Assembly (NCBI RefSeq): GCF_900114705.1
Contig: NZ_FOTW01000023.1
Location: forward strand, 1-64,000
Length of the DNA stretch: 64,000 nt
Origin: Rugamonas rubra
GTDB taxonomy: Bacteria > Pseudomonadota > Gammaproteobacteria > Burkholderiales > Burkholderiaceae_D
Direction: 5' to 3'
This document shows, piece by piece, positions 38,602-47,895 of the stretch (positions are counted from its first letter, which is position 1; each line of letters opens with the position of its first letter). Made by a program: the position numbers and the translations under genes. Under the pieces are notes generated by a model. It did no database searches. It worked only from the letters and a program-made list of their open reading frames with translations, and was not told the origin of the DNA.

Positions 38602-40311
38602 TTACATTTTGTTCGGAGCGGAGACGCCGATCAGCGCCAGGCCGTTGCGCAGCACTTGGCGGGTCGCCACCATCAGCGCCAGGCGGGCCAGCTTGAGCGC
38701 CTCGTCGTCGACCAGCACGCGCTCGGCGAAGTAGAAGCTGTGCAGGTTGGCGGCCAGCTCGCGCAGGTAGAAGGCGACCTGGTGCGGGCCCAGTTCGGCC
38801 TGGGCGCGCGCCAGCATGTCCGGGTAGGCGGCCAGGGTGGCCAGCAGCGTCGCCTCGGACGGTGCCGTCAGCGGCGCCAGGTCGACGCCGGCCAGGCTGG
38901 CGACGTCGCCGCCCCACTGTTCGAGCATGCGGCAGATGCGGGCGTGGGCGTACTGCACGTAATACACCGGGTTCTCGTCCGAGGTCTTCAGGGCGACGTC
39001 GACGTCGAAGACGAACTCGGTGTCGGCCTTGCGCGAGATGAGGAAGAAGCGCACCGCGTCGCGGCCCTTGGCGATGTCGCCGCCGCCGGACCATTCGATC
39101 AGGTCGCGCACGGTGACGTAGGAGCCGGCCCGCTTGGAGATCTTGACCTCCTCGCCGTCCTTCATCACGGTGACCATCTTGTGCAGCACGTAGTCGGGGT
39201 AGCCCTGCGGCACGCCCAGGTCGACCGCCTGCAGGCCGGCGCGCACGCGGGCGATGGTGCCGTGGTGGTCGGAGCCCTGCACGTTGATGGCCTGGATGAA
39301 GCCGCGCTGGAACTTGACGATGTGGTAGGCGACGTCCGGCACGAAGTAGGTGTAGCTGCCGTCGCTCTTGCGCATGACGCGGTCCTTGTCGTCGCCGTAG
39401 TCGGTGGTGCGCAGCCACAGCGCGCCCTCCTGCTCGTAGGTCTTGCCGGCCTTGACCAGGGTCTCGACGGCGCTGTTGACCTTGCCGTCGGCGTACAGCG
39501 ACGATTCGAGGTAGTAGTTGTCGAACTTGACGCCGAAGGCCTGCAGGTCCATGTCCTGCTCGTTGCGCAGGTAGGTGACGGCGAAGGCGCGGATCGAGTC
39601 GATGTCGTCGACGTCGCCCGAGGCGGTGGCCGGCTGGCCGTCGCTGGCCGAGACGGTCTTCTTGGCGAGGAAGTCGGTGGCGATCTCGGCGATGTAGTCG
39701 CCGTTGTAGGCCGACTCCGGCCATTCGGCGTCGCCCGGCTTGAAGCCGCGCGCGCGCGCCTGCACCGAGTTGGCCAGGGTCTGGATCTGCACGCCGGCGT
39801 CGTTGTAGTAGAACTCGCGGGTGACCTGGTAGCCCTGGGCGCCGAACAGCGACGACAGGGCGTCGCCCAGCGCGGCCTGGCGGCCGTGGCCGACGTGTAG
39901 CGGGCCGGTCGGGTTGGCCGAGACGAATTCGATGATGACCTGCTTGCCGGCGCCGGCGGCGCTCTGGCCGAAGGCGGCGCCCTGCTCGAGCACGCTGTTG
40001 ACCACGGCCTGCTTGGCGGCGTCGGTCACGCGCAGGTTGATGAAGCCGGGGCCGGCGATGTCGGCCGAGGCCACCAGGCCCTGGCCGGCCGGGTTGGCCA
40101 GCAGCGCGGCGACGATCTGGGTGGCCAGTTCGCGCGGGTTCATCTTCAGCTGTTTGGCCAGTTGCATGGCGATGTTGCAGGCCACGTCGCCGTGCGAGGG
40201 GTCGCGCGGACGCTCCAGCACGACGTTGGCGGTGACACTGGTGCCGGCCAGGACGGGGGCGAGGGCGGCCTGGAACAGGGCGGTGATTTCTTGTTTTTGG
40301 TGGGCGAGCAT
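38602..40311 (-). CDS. argS: Arginyl-tRNA synthetase
   Basis: 569 residues, class I. HIGH motif variant in [18 protein letters not shown]-like [12 protein letters not shown]-terminal Arg-S additional domain (about 1-100) and C-terminal DALR anticodon-binding domain ending [10 protein letters not shown]. Charges tRNA-Arg. The gene begins after a long non-coding region with a perfect TATAAT on this strand at 40399-40404. First gene of a minus-strand run argS-SPOR-dsbA. Confidence 0.97.
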   Translation of the reverse strand: MLAHQKQEITALFQAALAPVLAGTSVTANVVLERPRDPSHGDVACNIAMQLAKQLKMNPRELATQIVAALLANPAGQGLVASADIAGPGFINLRVTDAAKQAVVNSVLEQGAAFGQSAAGAGKQVIIEFVSANPTGPLHVGHGRQAALGDALSSLFGAQGYQVTREFYYNDAGVQIQTLANSVQARARGFKPGDAEWPESAYNGDYIAEIATDFLAKKTVSASDGQPATASGDVDDIDSIRAFAVTYLRNEQDMDLQAFGVKFDNYYLESSLYADGKVNSAVETLVKAGKTYEQEGALWLRTTDYGDDKDRVMRKSDGSYTYFVPDVAYHIVKFQRGFIQAINVQGSDHHGTIARVRAGLQAVDLGVPQGYPDYVLHKMVTVMKDGEEVKISKRAGSYVTVRDLIEWSGGGDIAKGRDAVRFFLISRKADTEFVFDVDVALKTSDENPVYYVQYAHARICRMLEQWGGDVASLAGVDLAPLTAPSEATLLATLAAYPDMLARAQAELGPHQVAFYLRELAANLHSFYFAERVLVDDEALKLARLALMVATRQVLRNGLALIGVSAPNKM

Positions 40312-40391
40312 GAGCGGGTTGGCGGCCGGGCCGCGCTAAATGAAAACATCCGAAAGCGAAAACGGCAGGCACACTGGGGCGCCGGCCAAAC

Positions 40392-40420
40392 AGCGGTAAT
40401 TATAACGGTTTGATACCGCT
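40392..40420 (-). promoter_or_regulatory. argS -10 element flanked by an inverted repeat
   Basis: On the minus strand a perfect TATAAT (40399-40404) lies inside a palindrome: AGCGGTA (40392-40398) and TACCGCT (40414-40420). The -35 at 17 bp is poor, which would fit an activator- or repressor-controlled promoter. Regulator unknown. Confidence 0.55.
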
Positions 40421-40470
40421 TTGGCGTGCCCCGGTCGGCGCGGCGCGGCGGCGGCCGGGCGGCGCCGGCG

Positions 40471-40540
40471 AAACGGCGGCCAACGGGCCAAACGGCGGCA
40501 AACGGCGGCAAACGGCGGCAAACGGCGGAAAACGGTGCGG
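40471..40540. repeat. 10-bp tandem repeat in the argS | rsmB gap
   Basis: Three perfect head-to-tail copies of AACGGCGGCA (40491-40520), flanked by degenerate copies on both sides. It lies in a 467-bp gap without genes. The rest of the gap is GC-rich apart from an AT-richer stretch near 40680-40715 with a TATACT that may be the rsmB -10. Confidence 0.85.
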
Positions 40541-40778
40541 CGGCGGGGCGCGCCGGCCGTGAATCGGGCAAACTGTGGCGAATCGGGACGATTTGTTGAC
40601 TTAATGCAAGCAATCGCGCCGCGCCCGCCGGCAGGGGCTACAATCGACTTTGCGTGCCTTGCCGTATTTTTTGGCGGGTTTGCTGCGGATTTGCTACCCA
40701 TTTGCTTGTATACTGCGCGCTCGCGCCTGCCGGCCCGTTTTTGGACCGCGCGCGGCAACAACCCAGGAACCCCAGAAT

Positions 40779-42182
40779 ATGAACAAGCGCCCGACGCTCT
40801 CCTTGAAAACCGCCGCCCCGGCCGCCGCGCCCAAGCTGCGCGCCAGCCACGCGCGGGCGCTCAAACCGGCGCCGCAGAGCGCTTTCAAGACCGGCCTGAA
40901 GGCCGACTCGCTGGCGCTGAGCCTGCTCGGCGCGGCGCAGGCGGTGGCCCAGGTGCGCACCGGCACGGCGCTGCCGCAGGCGCTGGCCACGGTGTTCGCC
41001 AAGCACGACGCGCTGCCGCAGGCGCGCGGCGCGATGCAGGACATCGCCTACCGCTGCATGCGCCAGCTGGGCCAAAGCGAGACCCTGATCGGCCTGCTGG
41101 CGCCGAAGGCGCCCGAGCCGCTGGTGGGCGCGCTGCTGGCCTGCGCGCTGGCGCTGATCACCGCGCCGGACGCCAACGCGCCCTACGAGGAGTTCACCGT
41201 GGTCGACCAGACCGTGACGGCGGCCGACGCCCACCCCGACACGGCGCGCGCCAAGGGCATGGTCAACGCCGTGCTGCGCCGCTTCCTGCGCGAGCGGCGC
41301 GAGCTGCTCGAGACGGCCCTGCAGCAGCCGCTGGCCAAGTGGAACTACCCGCAGTGGTGGATCGACGCGGCGCGCGCCGCCTGGCCGCAGCAGTGGCAGC
41401 AGATCCTCGCCGCCGGCGACGGCGCGCCGCCGCTGACGCTGCGCGTCAACCCGCGCCGCGGCACGGTCGAGGCCTACCTGGCCCGCCTGGCCGAGGCCGG
41501 CATCGAGGCCGACCGCATCGGCCCGTGGGCGGTGCGCCTGGCCAAGCCGGTCGGCGTGGCGCTGATCCCCGGCTTCGCCGACGGCCTGGTCTCGGTGCAG
41601 GACGCCGGCGCCCAACTGGCCGCGCCGCTGCTCGACGTGGCCGACGGCATGCGCGTGCTCGACGCCTGCGCCGCGCCCGGCGGCAAGACCTGCCACATCC
41701 TCGAGCTGGCCGACGCGGCCGTGACGGCGCTGGACGCCGACGCCAAGCGCCTGCAGCGGGTCGGCGAGAACCTCGAGCGGCTCGGCCTGGCCGCCACCCT
41801 GCTGGCGGCCGAGGCGCAGTCGGCCGACTGGTGGGACGGCCAGCCCTTCGACCGCATCCTGGCCGACGTGCCCTGCACCGCCTCGGGCATCGTGCGGCGC
41901 CACCCGGACATCCGCTGGCTGCGCCGCAAGGGCGACGCGCTCCAACTTGCAACACTTTCGGCCAAAATTCTCGACAACCTTTGGCAGATGCTGCGGCCCA
42001 ATGGTAAATTGCTCTTCGTGACATGTTCCTTGTGGCCACAGGAATCGGAAGCGCAGGCCGCCGCCTTCGCGCTGCGCAACGGGGCGACCCGGCTCGACGC
42101 GCCTGGCCAACTGCTCCCCGCCGGTGGGCCGGAACAAGATCACGACGGGCTGTTCTACGCGCTGTTCGAGAAAAATGCGTAA
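40779..42182 (+). CDS. rsmB: 16S rRNA (cytosine-967-C5)-methyltransferase RsmB
   Basis: 467 residues. The NusB-like N-terminal domain (about 35-190) is followed by the SAM domain: VLDACAAPGGKTCHILELAD, PCTASGIVRRHPDIRW with one catalytic Cys and FVTCSLWPQESE with the other. The first 40 residues are an extra basic Ala/Lys-rich stretch. Start 40779 gives the first plausible Met close to the NusB domain. Its last 8 bp overlap the DUF4390 start. Confidence 0.93.
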   Translation: MNKRPTLSLKTAAPAAAPKLRASHARALKPAPQSAFKTGLKADSLALSLLGAAQAVAQVRTGTALPQALATVFAKHDALPQARGAMQDIAYRCMRQLGQSETLIGLLAPKAPEPLVGALLACALALITAPDANAPYEEFTVVDQTVTAADAHPDTARAKGMVNAVLRRFLRERRELLETALQQPLAKWNYPQWWIDAARAAWPQQWQQILAAGDGAPPLTLRVNPRRGTVEAYLARLAEAGIEADRIGPWAVRLAKPVGVALIPGFADGLVSVQDAGAQLAAPLLDVADGMRVLDACAAPGGKTCHILELADAAVTALDADAKRLQRVGENLERLGLAATLLAAEAQSADWWDGQPFDRILADVPCTASGIVRRHPDIRWLRRKGDALQLATLSAKILDNLWQMLRPNGKLLFVTCSLWPQESEAQAAAFALRNGATRLDAPGQLLPAGGPEQDHDGLFYALFEKNA

Positions 42183-42801
42183 GCGTGTTGCCCGTCATTT
42201 CACTACGCAACCTGCGAGCATCGGCCCACACGTGACACGATTTTTCCGACTCCTCGCCTGGCAGCTGCTGATGGTGCTGGCCTGCGCGCTGCCGCGGGCG
42301 GCGCACGCCGCCGAAGGCGTCGAGATCAAGCGCGCCTACGTCGAGGCGGCCGAGGAGGGCTACCGGCTGGGGGCGGTCTACGGCTTCGAGCTCAACCACG
42401 GGCTGGAGGACGCCATCCAGTTCGGCGTGCAGCTCTACTTCACCACCGAGATCGAGTTCACCCGGCCGCGCTGGTACTGGCTCGACGAGAAGGCCATCGT
42501 GGCGCGGCAGACCTCGCGCATCTGGTACAACGTGCTGACGCGGCAGTACCACGTCTCCATCATCGGCAGCGTGCAGCAGAGCTTTTCCACCCTCGAGGAC
42601 GCGCTGTTCCTGATCCGCCGGCCGAGCCGCTGGCTGGTGGCGCCGCGCGGCGCGCTGAAGGTGGGCGAGACCTACAACGTCACCGTGCGCATGGGCATCG
42701 ACCGCAACTATCTGCCCAAGCCGATCCAGGTCAACGCCTTCAACAACAGCGAATGGCGCCTGGCGTCGGACAAGAAGACCTTCCAATATAAGGCGGAGTG
42801 A
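42175..42801 (+). CDS. DUF4390 protein upstream of NtrY
   Basis: 208 residues. Signal-like hydrophobic segment about 22-42 (FFRLLAWQLLMVLACALPRAAHA), so exported to the periplasm. Mature part is beta-rich with FELNHGLEDAIQFGVQLYFTTEIEFTRPRWYWLDEK, the mark of DUF4390. Family function unknown, but it is routinely found between rsmB and ntrY in betaproteobacteria. Start 42175 overlaps rsmB; a GTG at 42232 would leave a more compact signal peptide. Stop is immediately followed by the GTG start of ntrY. Confidence 0.87.
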   Translation: MRKRVARHFTTQPASIGPHVTRFFRLLAWQLLMVLACALPRAAHAAEGVEIKRAYVEAAEEGYRLGAVYGFELNHGLEDAIQFGVQLYFTTEIEFTRPRWYWLDEKAIVARQTSRIWYNVLTRQYHVSIIGSVQQSFSTLEDALFLIRRPSRWLVAPRGALKVGETYNVTVRMGIDRNYLPKPIQVNAFNNSEWRLASDKKTFQYKAE

Positions 42802-45093
42802 GTGAATAAGGCTTTGCGGTATGTGTTCGTCGTGGTCGGCGCCATCGTTAGTATCCTGCTCTTCCTGCTGGCCTCGGCGTCCGACAATTCCGGCCTGTTC
42901 GACCGCTACTATTCCTGGCTGCTGGGGCTGAACGCGGCGGTCGCCGTGGCGCTGCTGGTGCTGGTGTCGGTGTCGCTGTTCCGCCTCTACCTGCGCTTCA
43001 AGAGCGGCAAGTTCGGCTCCAAGCTGATGACCCGGCTGGTGCTGCTGTTCGCCGCCATCGGCGTGTTGCCCGGCCTGGTGATCTTCCTCGTCTCGGTGCA
43101 GTTCGTCTCCCACTCGATCGACTCCTGGTTCAACGTGCACATCGAGGAGGCCCTCGAGTCCGGCCTGAACCTGGGCCGCGCCGGCCTCGACACGGCCCTG
43201 GCCGAGCTCGACGCGACGGCGCGCAAGACCGGCCAGCAGCTGGCCGACCAACCCTTCGGCAGCGAGCCGGCGACCCTGGCGCGCCTGGTCAAGCAGCAGG
43301 CCGGCATGCAGAACGCCATGATCGTCGACGCCGACGGCGGCCTGATCGTCAGCGCCCGGGCGCGCCAGAGCGGCAACCTGAGCGCCGACCTGCCCACCAG
43401 CGCCATGCTGGCGACGGCCAAGAGCGAGGCGGCCTACGGCGCCGCCGAGGGCGGCAACGAGCTGCGCAGCGACATGGTCAACCCGCCCGGCGCGCCCGAG
43501 CTGGTCAACAACCTGCGCCTGCGCGTGCTGCTGGCCATCCCCGACCACGTGCAACCCAACGGCACCCACCTGGCGCCGCGCTACCTGCAGCTGATCCAGC
43601 TGGCGCCGGCCCTGCTGGCCAGCAACGGCGAGACCATCCGCAGCGCCTACAGCGAGTACAAGGAGCGCTTCGTGGCCCGCGTCGGCCTGCGCAAGATGTA
43701 CATCGAGACGCTGACCCTGACCCTGCTGCTGGCCGTGTTCGGCGCCATCGCCAGCGCCTTCCTGATCGCCAGCGACCTGGCCCAGCCGCTGCTGCTGTTG
43801 GCCGAGGGCACCCGCGCGGTGGCCGAGGGCGACCTGTCGCCGCGCCCCATCGTCGCCACCTCGGACGAGCTGGGCACCCTGACGCAGTCCTTCAACACCA
43901 TGACGCGCCAGCTGTCGGACGCGCGCAGCGCCGTCGAGCAGAACCGCGCCGCGCTGCAGAACGCCAAGGCCCACCTGGAGTCGGTGCTGGCGAACATGTC
44001 GGCCGGCGTGATGGTGTTCGACAGCGAGTTCCACGTGGTCAGCTGCAACGACTCGGTCGAGCGCATCCTGCAACTGGCCGGGCCGACCCTGATCGGCCAG
44101 CAGCTCGAGCAGGTCGCCGGCCTGCAGGACTTCGGCGCCGCCGTGGTCGGCGCCTTCTCGGCGCAGAGCGCGCAGTCGGCCGCCGGGCGCGCCGCGCCAA
44201 GGCAGCACTGGCAGCGCCAGATCGAGCTGCCGCGCCGGCCCGGCGCCGTCGAGGAGCACGAACTGACCCTGCTGACGCGCGGCTCGCGCCTGCCGGCCGA
44301 GAGCGGCAGCAGCTACCTGGTGGTGTTCGACGACATCTCCGACGTCATCTCGGCGCAGCGCTCGATCGCCTGGGGCGAGGTGGCGCGCCGGCTGGCGCAC
44401 GAGATCAAGAACCCGCTGACGCCGATCCAGCTGTCGGCCGAACGCATGCAAATGAAGCTCGAGCACAAGCTCGACGGCGCCGACGCCGCCCTGCTCAACA
44501 AGGGCACGGCGACCATCGTCAACCAGGTGGCGGCGATGAAGCGCATGGTCGACGACTTCCGCGACTACGCCAAGACGCCGCCGGCGGTGCTCGGCACGCT
44601 CGACCTGAACGGCCTGGTCGACGAGATCCTGCACCTCTACAGCAATGGCGAGGGCGACGACATCATCCACCCGCAGCTGGCGCCCGGCCTGCCGCTGGTG
44701 ATGGGCGACGAGACCCAGTTGCGCCAGGTGATACACAACCTGCTGCAGAACGCCCAGGACGCCATGGCCGAGCTGCCCGAGGGCGCCGCGCAAGCACGCA
44801 TTGACGTGGTCACCGAAGCCATTCATTATCAGGGCGCGGACGGTGCCACGCGCACCGCCGTGCGCCTGGCCATCGTCGACAACGGCCCCGGCTTCGCGCC
44901 GAAAATCCTGGCGCGGGCGTTCGAACCGTATGTCACCTCGAAGGCGCGCGGCACCGGCCTGGGCCTGGCGATGGTGAAAAAGATTATCGACGAACATGGG
45001 GGCAGGATCGATATCCAGAACCATGTCGATAGAAGTGGCGCGTCAGTGGTGATTTTGCTGTTAAAGTTAGCACCGGCGACGCAAATTACCTAA
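42802..45093 (+). CDS. ntrY: NtrY-type sensor histidine kinase
   Basis: 763 residues. Three to four membrane segments (about 7-25, 40-62, 76-100, 303-325) with a periplasmic loop of about 200 residues, then HAMP (about 320-375), PAS (about 400-510), HisKA with the phospho-His in RRLAHEIKNPLTPIQLS, and HATPase with DNGPGFAPKIL and GTGLGLAMVKKI. Starts with GTG immediately after the DUF4390 stop with GGAG in front. NtrY-NtrX pairs respond to nitrogen, redox or envelope state in different bacteria. Partner ntrX follows 57 bp later. Confidence 0.93.
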   Translation: MNKALRYVFVVVGAIVSILLFLLASASDNSGLFDRYYSWLLGLNAAVAVALLVLVSVSLFRLYLRFKSGKFGSKLMTRLVLLFAAIGVLPGLVIFLVSVQFVSHSIDSWFNVHIEEALESGLNLGRAGLDTALAELDATARKTGQQLADQPFGSEPATLARLVKQQAGMQNAMIVDADGGLIVSARARQSGNLSADLPTSAMLATAKSEAAYGAAEGGNELRSDMVNPPGAPELVNNLRLRVLLAIPDHVQPNGTHLAPRYLQLIQLAPALLASNGETIRSAYSEYKERFVARVGLRKMYIETLTLTLLLAVFGAIASAFLIASDLAQPLLLLAEGTRAVAEGDLSPRPIVATSDELGTLTQSFNTMTRQLSDARSAVEQNRAALQNAKAHLESVLANMSAGVMVFDSEFHVVSCNDSVERILQLAGPTLIGQQLEQVAGLQDFGAAVVGAFSAQSAQSAAGRAAPRQHWQRQIELPRRPGAVEEHELTLLTRGSRLPAESGSSYLVVFDDISDVISAQRSIAWGEVARRLAHEIKNPLTPIQLSAERMQMKLEHKLDGADAALLNKGTATIVNQVAAMKRMVDDFRDYAKTPPAVLGTLDLNGLVDEILHLYSNGEGDDIIHPQLAPGLPLVMGDETQLRQVIHNLLQNAQDAMAELPEGAAQARIDVVTEAIHYQGADGATRTAVRLAIVDNGPGFAPKILARAFEPYVTSKARGTGLGLAMVKKIIDEHGGRIDIQNHVDRSGASVVILLLKLAPATQIT

Positions 45094-45150
45094 CGTTTCA
45101 ATGACAATAAATTCATTGCCGCAACAAGACGGCGAGGAAGGCAGGGATAG

Positions 45151-45858
45151 ATGGCAAACATTCTGGTAGTGGACGATGAAATGGGCATCCGCGAGTTGCT
45201 CTCGGAAATTCTGAGCGACGAGGGGCACGCGATACAACTGGCCGAGAACGCGCAACAAGCGCGCGAGGCGCGAGCGGGCGGCGCGCCCGACCTGGTGCTG
45301 CTCGATATCTGGATGCCGGATACCGACGGCGTCACCCTGCTCAAGGAGTGGCAACGCGACGGCCTGCTGACCATGCCGGTCATCATGATGTCCGGCCACG
45401 CGACGATCGACACGGCCGTCGAGGCCACCCGCATCGGCGCGCTGAACTTCCTCGAGAAGCCGATCGCGCTGCAGAAGCTGCTCAAGGCGGTGCAGCAGGG
45501 CCTGACGCGGGCGCAGGAGACGGTGCGCGCCCCGGCGCTGGCACCGCGTCCGGCGGCCCCGGCACCGGCCGAGGAGGCCAACGGCTTCGGCCAGCCGATC
45601 CTGGTGGCGGCCGGCGCGCGCGGCGGCGCCCAGGTGGTGGCCGGCGGCGACAGCCACAGTTTCAACCTGTCGTTCGACCTGCCGTTGCGCGAGGCGCGCG
45701 ACGCCTTCGAGCGCATGTATTTCGAGCACCACCTGGGACGCGAGGGCGGCAGCATGACCCGCGTGGCCGAGAAGACCGGCCTCGAGCGCACCCACCTGTA
45801 CCGCAAGCTCAAGCAACTCGGCGTCGAGCCGGGCAAGCTGGCGAAAAAGAACGCGTGA
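45151..45858 (+). CDS. ntrX: Short NtrX-type response regulator without AAA+ domain
   Basis: 235 residues. Receiver domain 1-120 with acidic pocket (DDE at 8-10), phospho-Asp52 in LLDIWMPDTDG, and the conserved IMMSGHATIDTAVEAT. A linker of about 60 residues follows, then a Fis-type helix-turn-helix at about 195-232 (MTRVAEKTGLERTHLYRKLKQLG). The central sigma-54-activating AAA+ domain of alphaproteobacterial NtrX is missing, so it cannot activate sigma-54 by ATP hydrolysis. I recall such short NtrX in other betaproteobacteria, so this is probably not a local deletion. Stop overlaps the next start (GTGA). Confidence 0.9.
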   Translation: MANILVVDDEMGIRELLSEILSDEGHAIQLAENAQQAREARAGGAPDLVLLDIWMPDTDGVTLLKEWQRDGLLTMPVIMMSGHATIDTAVEATRIGALNFLEKPIALQKLLKAVQQGLTRAQETVRAPALAPRPAAPAPAEEANGFGQPILVAAGARGGAQVVAGGDSHSFNLSFDLPLREARDAFERMYFEHHLGREGGSMTRVAEKTGLERTHLYRKLKQLGVEPGKLAKKNA

Positions 45859-46310
45859 ACGCGGGCGTGGCGGCCGTCGGCCGCGGCGCCGGTGCGCCGG
45901 CGCCGCGGCGCGCCGTGCCGACCACCCTGGTCCACGGCGGCAACGCCGGCGTGCGCGAGGCGGCCATCGCCGCCTTGCTGCGCCCCGGCGCGGCCGACGC
46001 CGTCATCCTCGAGGGCCTGGCCGACGGCAACGGCGCGCTGGCCGAGCTCGGTCGCGCCCCTGCGGCGCCGCCATCCCCTTCATCTTCCCCGTCTTCCTTC
46101 CCGCATATTGTGCGCATCGCCCCCGGTTGCCTGTGCTGTAGCGGGAATTTGGTTTTGCGCGTAACATTGAATCGTGTGCTGCGCCTCGCTCCCGCCCAGC
46201 TCTACATCAGCCTGGCCGACGCCAGCCACCTCGAACAGCTGCGCCAGTGGCTGTCCGACGCCCCCTACGGCGAGTTGCTTGCTCTACAACCCGACATCGC
46301 GGCCAGATAG
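45855..46310 (+). CDS. Degenerate CobW-like protein with GCLCC motif
   Basis: 151 residues from a GTG that overlaps the ntrX stop. The order of elements resembles the CobW/COG0523 metallochaperone GTPase: a first strand TTLVHGGNAG where the P-loop should be, a second strand AVILEGLADG where Walker B would be, and GCLCC (91-95) followed by VLRVTLNRVLRL, then LYISLADASHLEQL. The P-loop GxxxxGK[ST] is not present, so GTP hydrolysis is unlikely. The CxCC metal motif is intact. Half the usual length. A metal-binding relic or a specialised metal-sensing protein are both possible. Confidence 0.65.
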   Translation: MNAGVAAVGRGAGAPAPRRAVPTTLVHGGNAGVREAAIAALLRPGAADAVILEGLADGNGALAELGRAPAAPPSPSSSPSSFPHIVRIAPGCLCCSGNLVLRVTLNRVLRLAPAQLYISLADASHLEQLRQWLSDAPYGELLALQPDIAAR

Positions 46311-46441
46311 CACGCCGCCTGCCCACAGATCCGCCGGCTCCGGCCGGATAGCGCTCTCGATCTTGAAAATGAGGCCAGCGAGCCCCAAATCGATTCCGAA
46401 CGGCGGAGTGCATGCTCCGTCCCTTGAGAAAAGGATGCACT

Positions 46442-46699
46442 ATGAACCTCATCTACAATAGCGAGCAATACAGCGTGGTCGAGTTCGGCGTCGACCGCGA
46501 GTTGGACGCCCTGCGCTTCGGCGGCTACGAGATCGTCGACAAGGGCGGCAAGCGGGAAATCTTCATCGCCGGGGAGCTGGCGCAAACCTTCCGGCGCGAC
46601 GTCAACGAGTTGATCGCCGGCGAACCGACCATGGCGGAGATCGACGAGTTCCTCGGCAGCTACGACTCGCTGATGAGCCAACCGGTGCTGCTGCACTAG
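46442..46699 (+). CDS. DUF3567 protein (BTH_I0359-like)
   Basis: 85 residues starting MNLIYNSEQYSVVEFGVD, the signature of the DUF3567 family, a small protein of unknown function found across Burkholderiales. No signal peptide or membrane segment; contains a compact alpha/beta core with GGYEIVDKGGKREIFIAG. The start follows AAAAGGATG. A small GGAG/CTCC hairpin sits about 25 bp upstream of the start. Confidence 0.87.
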   Translation: MNLIYNSEQYSVVEFGVDRELDALRFGGYEIVDKGGKREIFIAGELAQTFRRDVNELIAGEPTMAEIDEFLGSYDSLMSQPVLLH

Positions 46700-46802
46700 G
46701 CCGTGCCGTGCCCCGCCGCCCACCCGCCGGCGATTTGCTGGACTGTGGGGGCGGCTGGCGCATGGCAAGGTTGTGCCGTGGGGGCAGACAACGTACCGGG
46801 TT

Positions 46803-47672
46803 TTATTTCGGTTTGTTTAGCGCATCGGGGATGAAGCCCTCTGCCGACAGGGCGCGAATCACGCCCCGAATCAGAAAATTATTGCTAAACCCTATGGTGT
46901 ACTGACGTGCCCCCTCTCGTATGGGGGCGAGCATCCGGTGTTCAACCAATTTGCGGATTTGATAGGTACGCTGGGTTTCTGTCATCCCGGGCATGGCGTC
47001 CTTCAAATCGCTGGCCTTGGCGATTCCTGCGCGGGCCGTGGTCAACAGCACCCGCTCTTCCAACTGTGTCAGTAGGGCGCGTTCGCGGGCGTAGTGCAGC
47101 GCCGGGGTCAAAATTCGCTCGATGAGGTAGTGCATATCGGTCAGTTGGTCTACCTTGCGCAATTCATCGAGCATGCCGTCAAGAACGTAGATGCACCATG
47201 TTTCGCGACCTTCAGGAGTGCCGTTGTCTGCTCGTCCCAACATGGAGTAGTAACGGTCGCGGTCGTTGCAGAACACCGCCGTCGGGTTGAGTACCCGCCC
47301 GCCCGTCTTGACGTTGAAGCCGTACTTTATGAGCAGAGTATAGGTGAGCAAACGCACCACTCGGCCGTTGCCATTGCCAAACGGATGTATCCACGCAAAA
47401 CGATGGTGAGCCAGTGCGACCTTGATGAGGTCGTATTTCGGCGGGTCGGCACGGTTGATGAAGGTTACCAACTCGCTCATGTATTGAGGAACCTGCACGG
47501 CTTCGGGGGGGAGGTGTTCAGACAGAGAAATTTGCACGGCTCCTTGCCGATACGCCCCCGGGGATGTATCGCCTTCGCGCTGAAGCTCGTGCACTGTCAT
47601 TGCATGGAGTTCACGCACAAAATGTTCCGTAACATCTTGCCCCGGTGTGAAGTTTTCTTCGATGTATGCCAA
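46803..47672 (-). CDS. Fic-family protein, N-terminally short
   Basis: 289 residues from a TTG. The Fic core is intact: [12 protein letters not shown] at 96-107 (catalytic HPFx[D/G]GNGRxxR), flap region [23 protein letters not shown], and a C-terminal winged-helix-like part with [18 protein letters not shown]. Fic proteins AMPylate targets. Relatives normally carry about 90 more N-terminal residues including the inhibitory [S/T]xxxE[G/N] helix; that part is missing, and the frame is closed by a TAG just upstream. A second frame offers ATG at 47725 (MKKFFNYEDLQNIF) that ends at 47597, which could be a frameshift remnant. Base composition is less GC-rich than the surroundings, suggesting acquisition. 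Activity uncertain. Confidence 0.75.
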   Translation of the reverse strand: MAYIEENFTPGQDVTEHFVRELHAMTVHELQREGDTSPGAYRQGAVQISLSEHLPPEAVQVPQYMSELVTFINRADPPKYDLIKVALAHHRFAWIHPFGNGNGRVVRLLTYTLLIKYGFNVKTGGRVLNPTAVFCNDRDRYYSMLGRADNGTPEGRETWCIYVLDGMLDELRKVDQLTDMHYLIERILTPALHYARERALLTQLEERVLLTTARAGIAKASDLKDAMPGMTETQRTYQIRKLVEHRMLAPIREGARQYTIGFSNNFLIRGVIRALSAEGFIPDALNKPK

Positions 47673-47895
47673 GAGCTATCTGTAAAAATATTCTGCAAGT
47701 CCTCGTAATTAAAGAACTTTTTCATACTCTGGTAGATTGAATATCTAGAATGAATGGCTGATTGCATCTGCAATCTGGCGATCTGCTTTTCCGCACGTCA
47801 TGCGTTGATGCTTGTGGACGGTTGCGGGCAGACGTTGCGCTGTGTAGTGGAAACGAGCATTTACGCAATCGCCGGCCACATGTTAAAGTTTCCCC

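Noticed and set aside
40471-40540. CRISPR-like repeats
   Set aside because: Units are only 10 bp, directly tandem, with no spacers and no cas genes.
46700-47895. Prophage or integrative element around the Fic gene
   Set aside because: No integrase, tRNA site, transposase or flanking direct repeats were seen.
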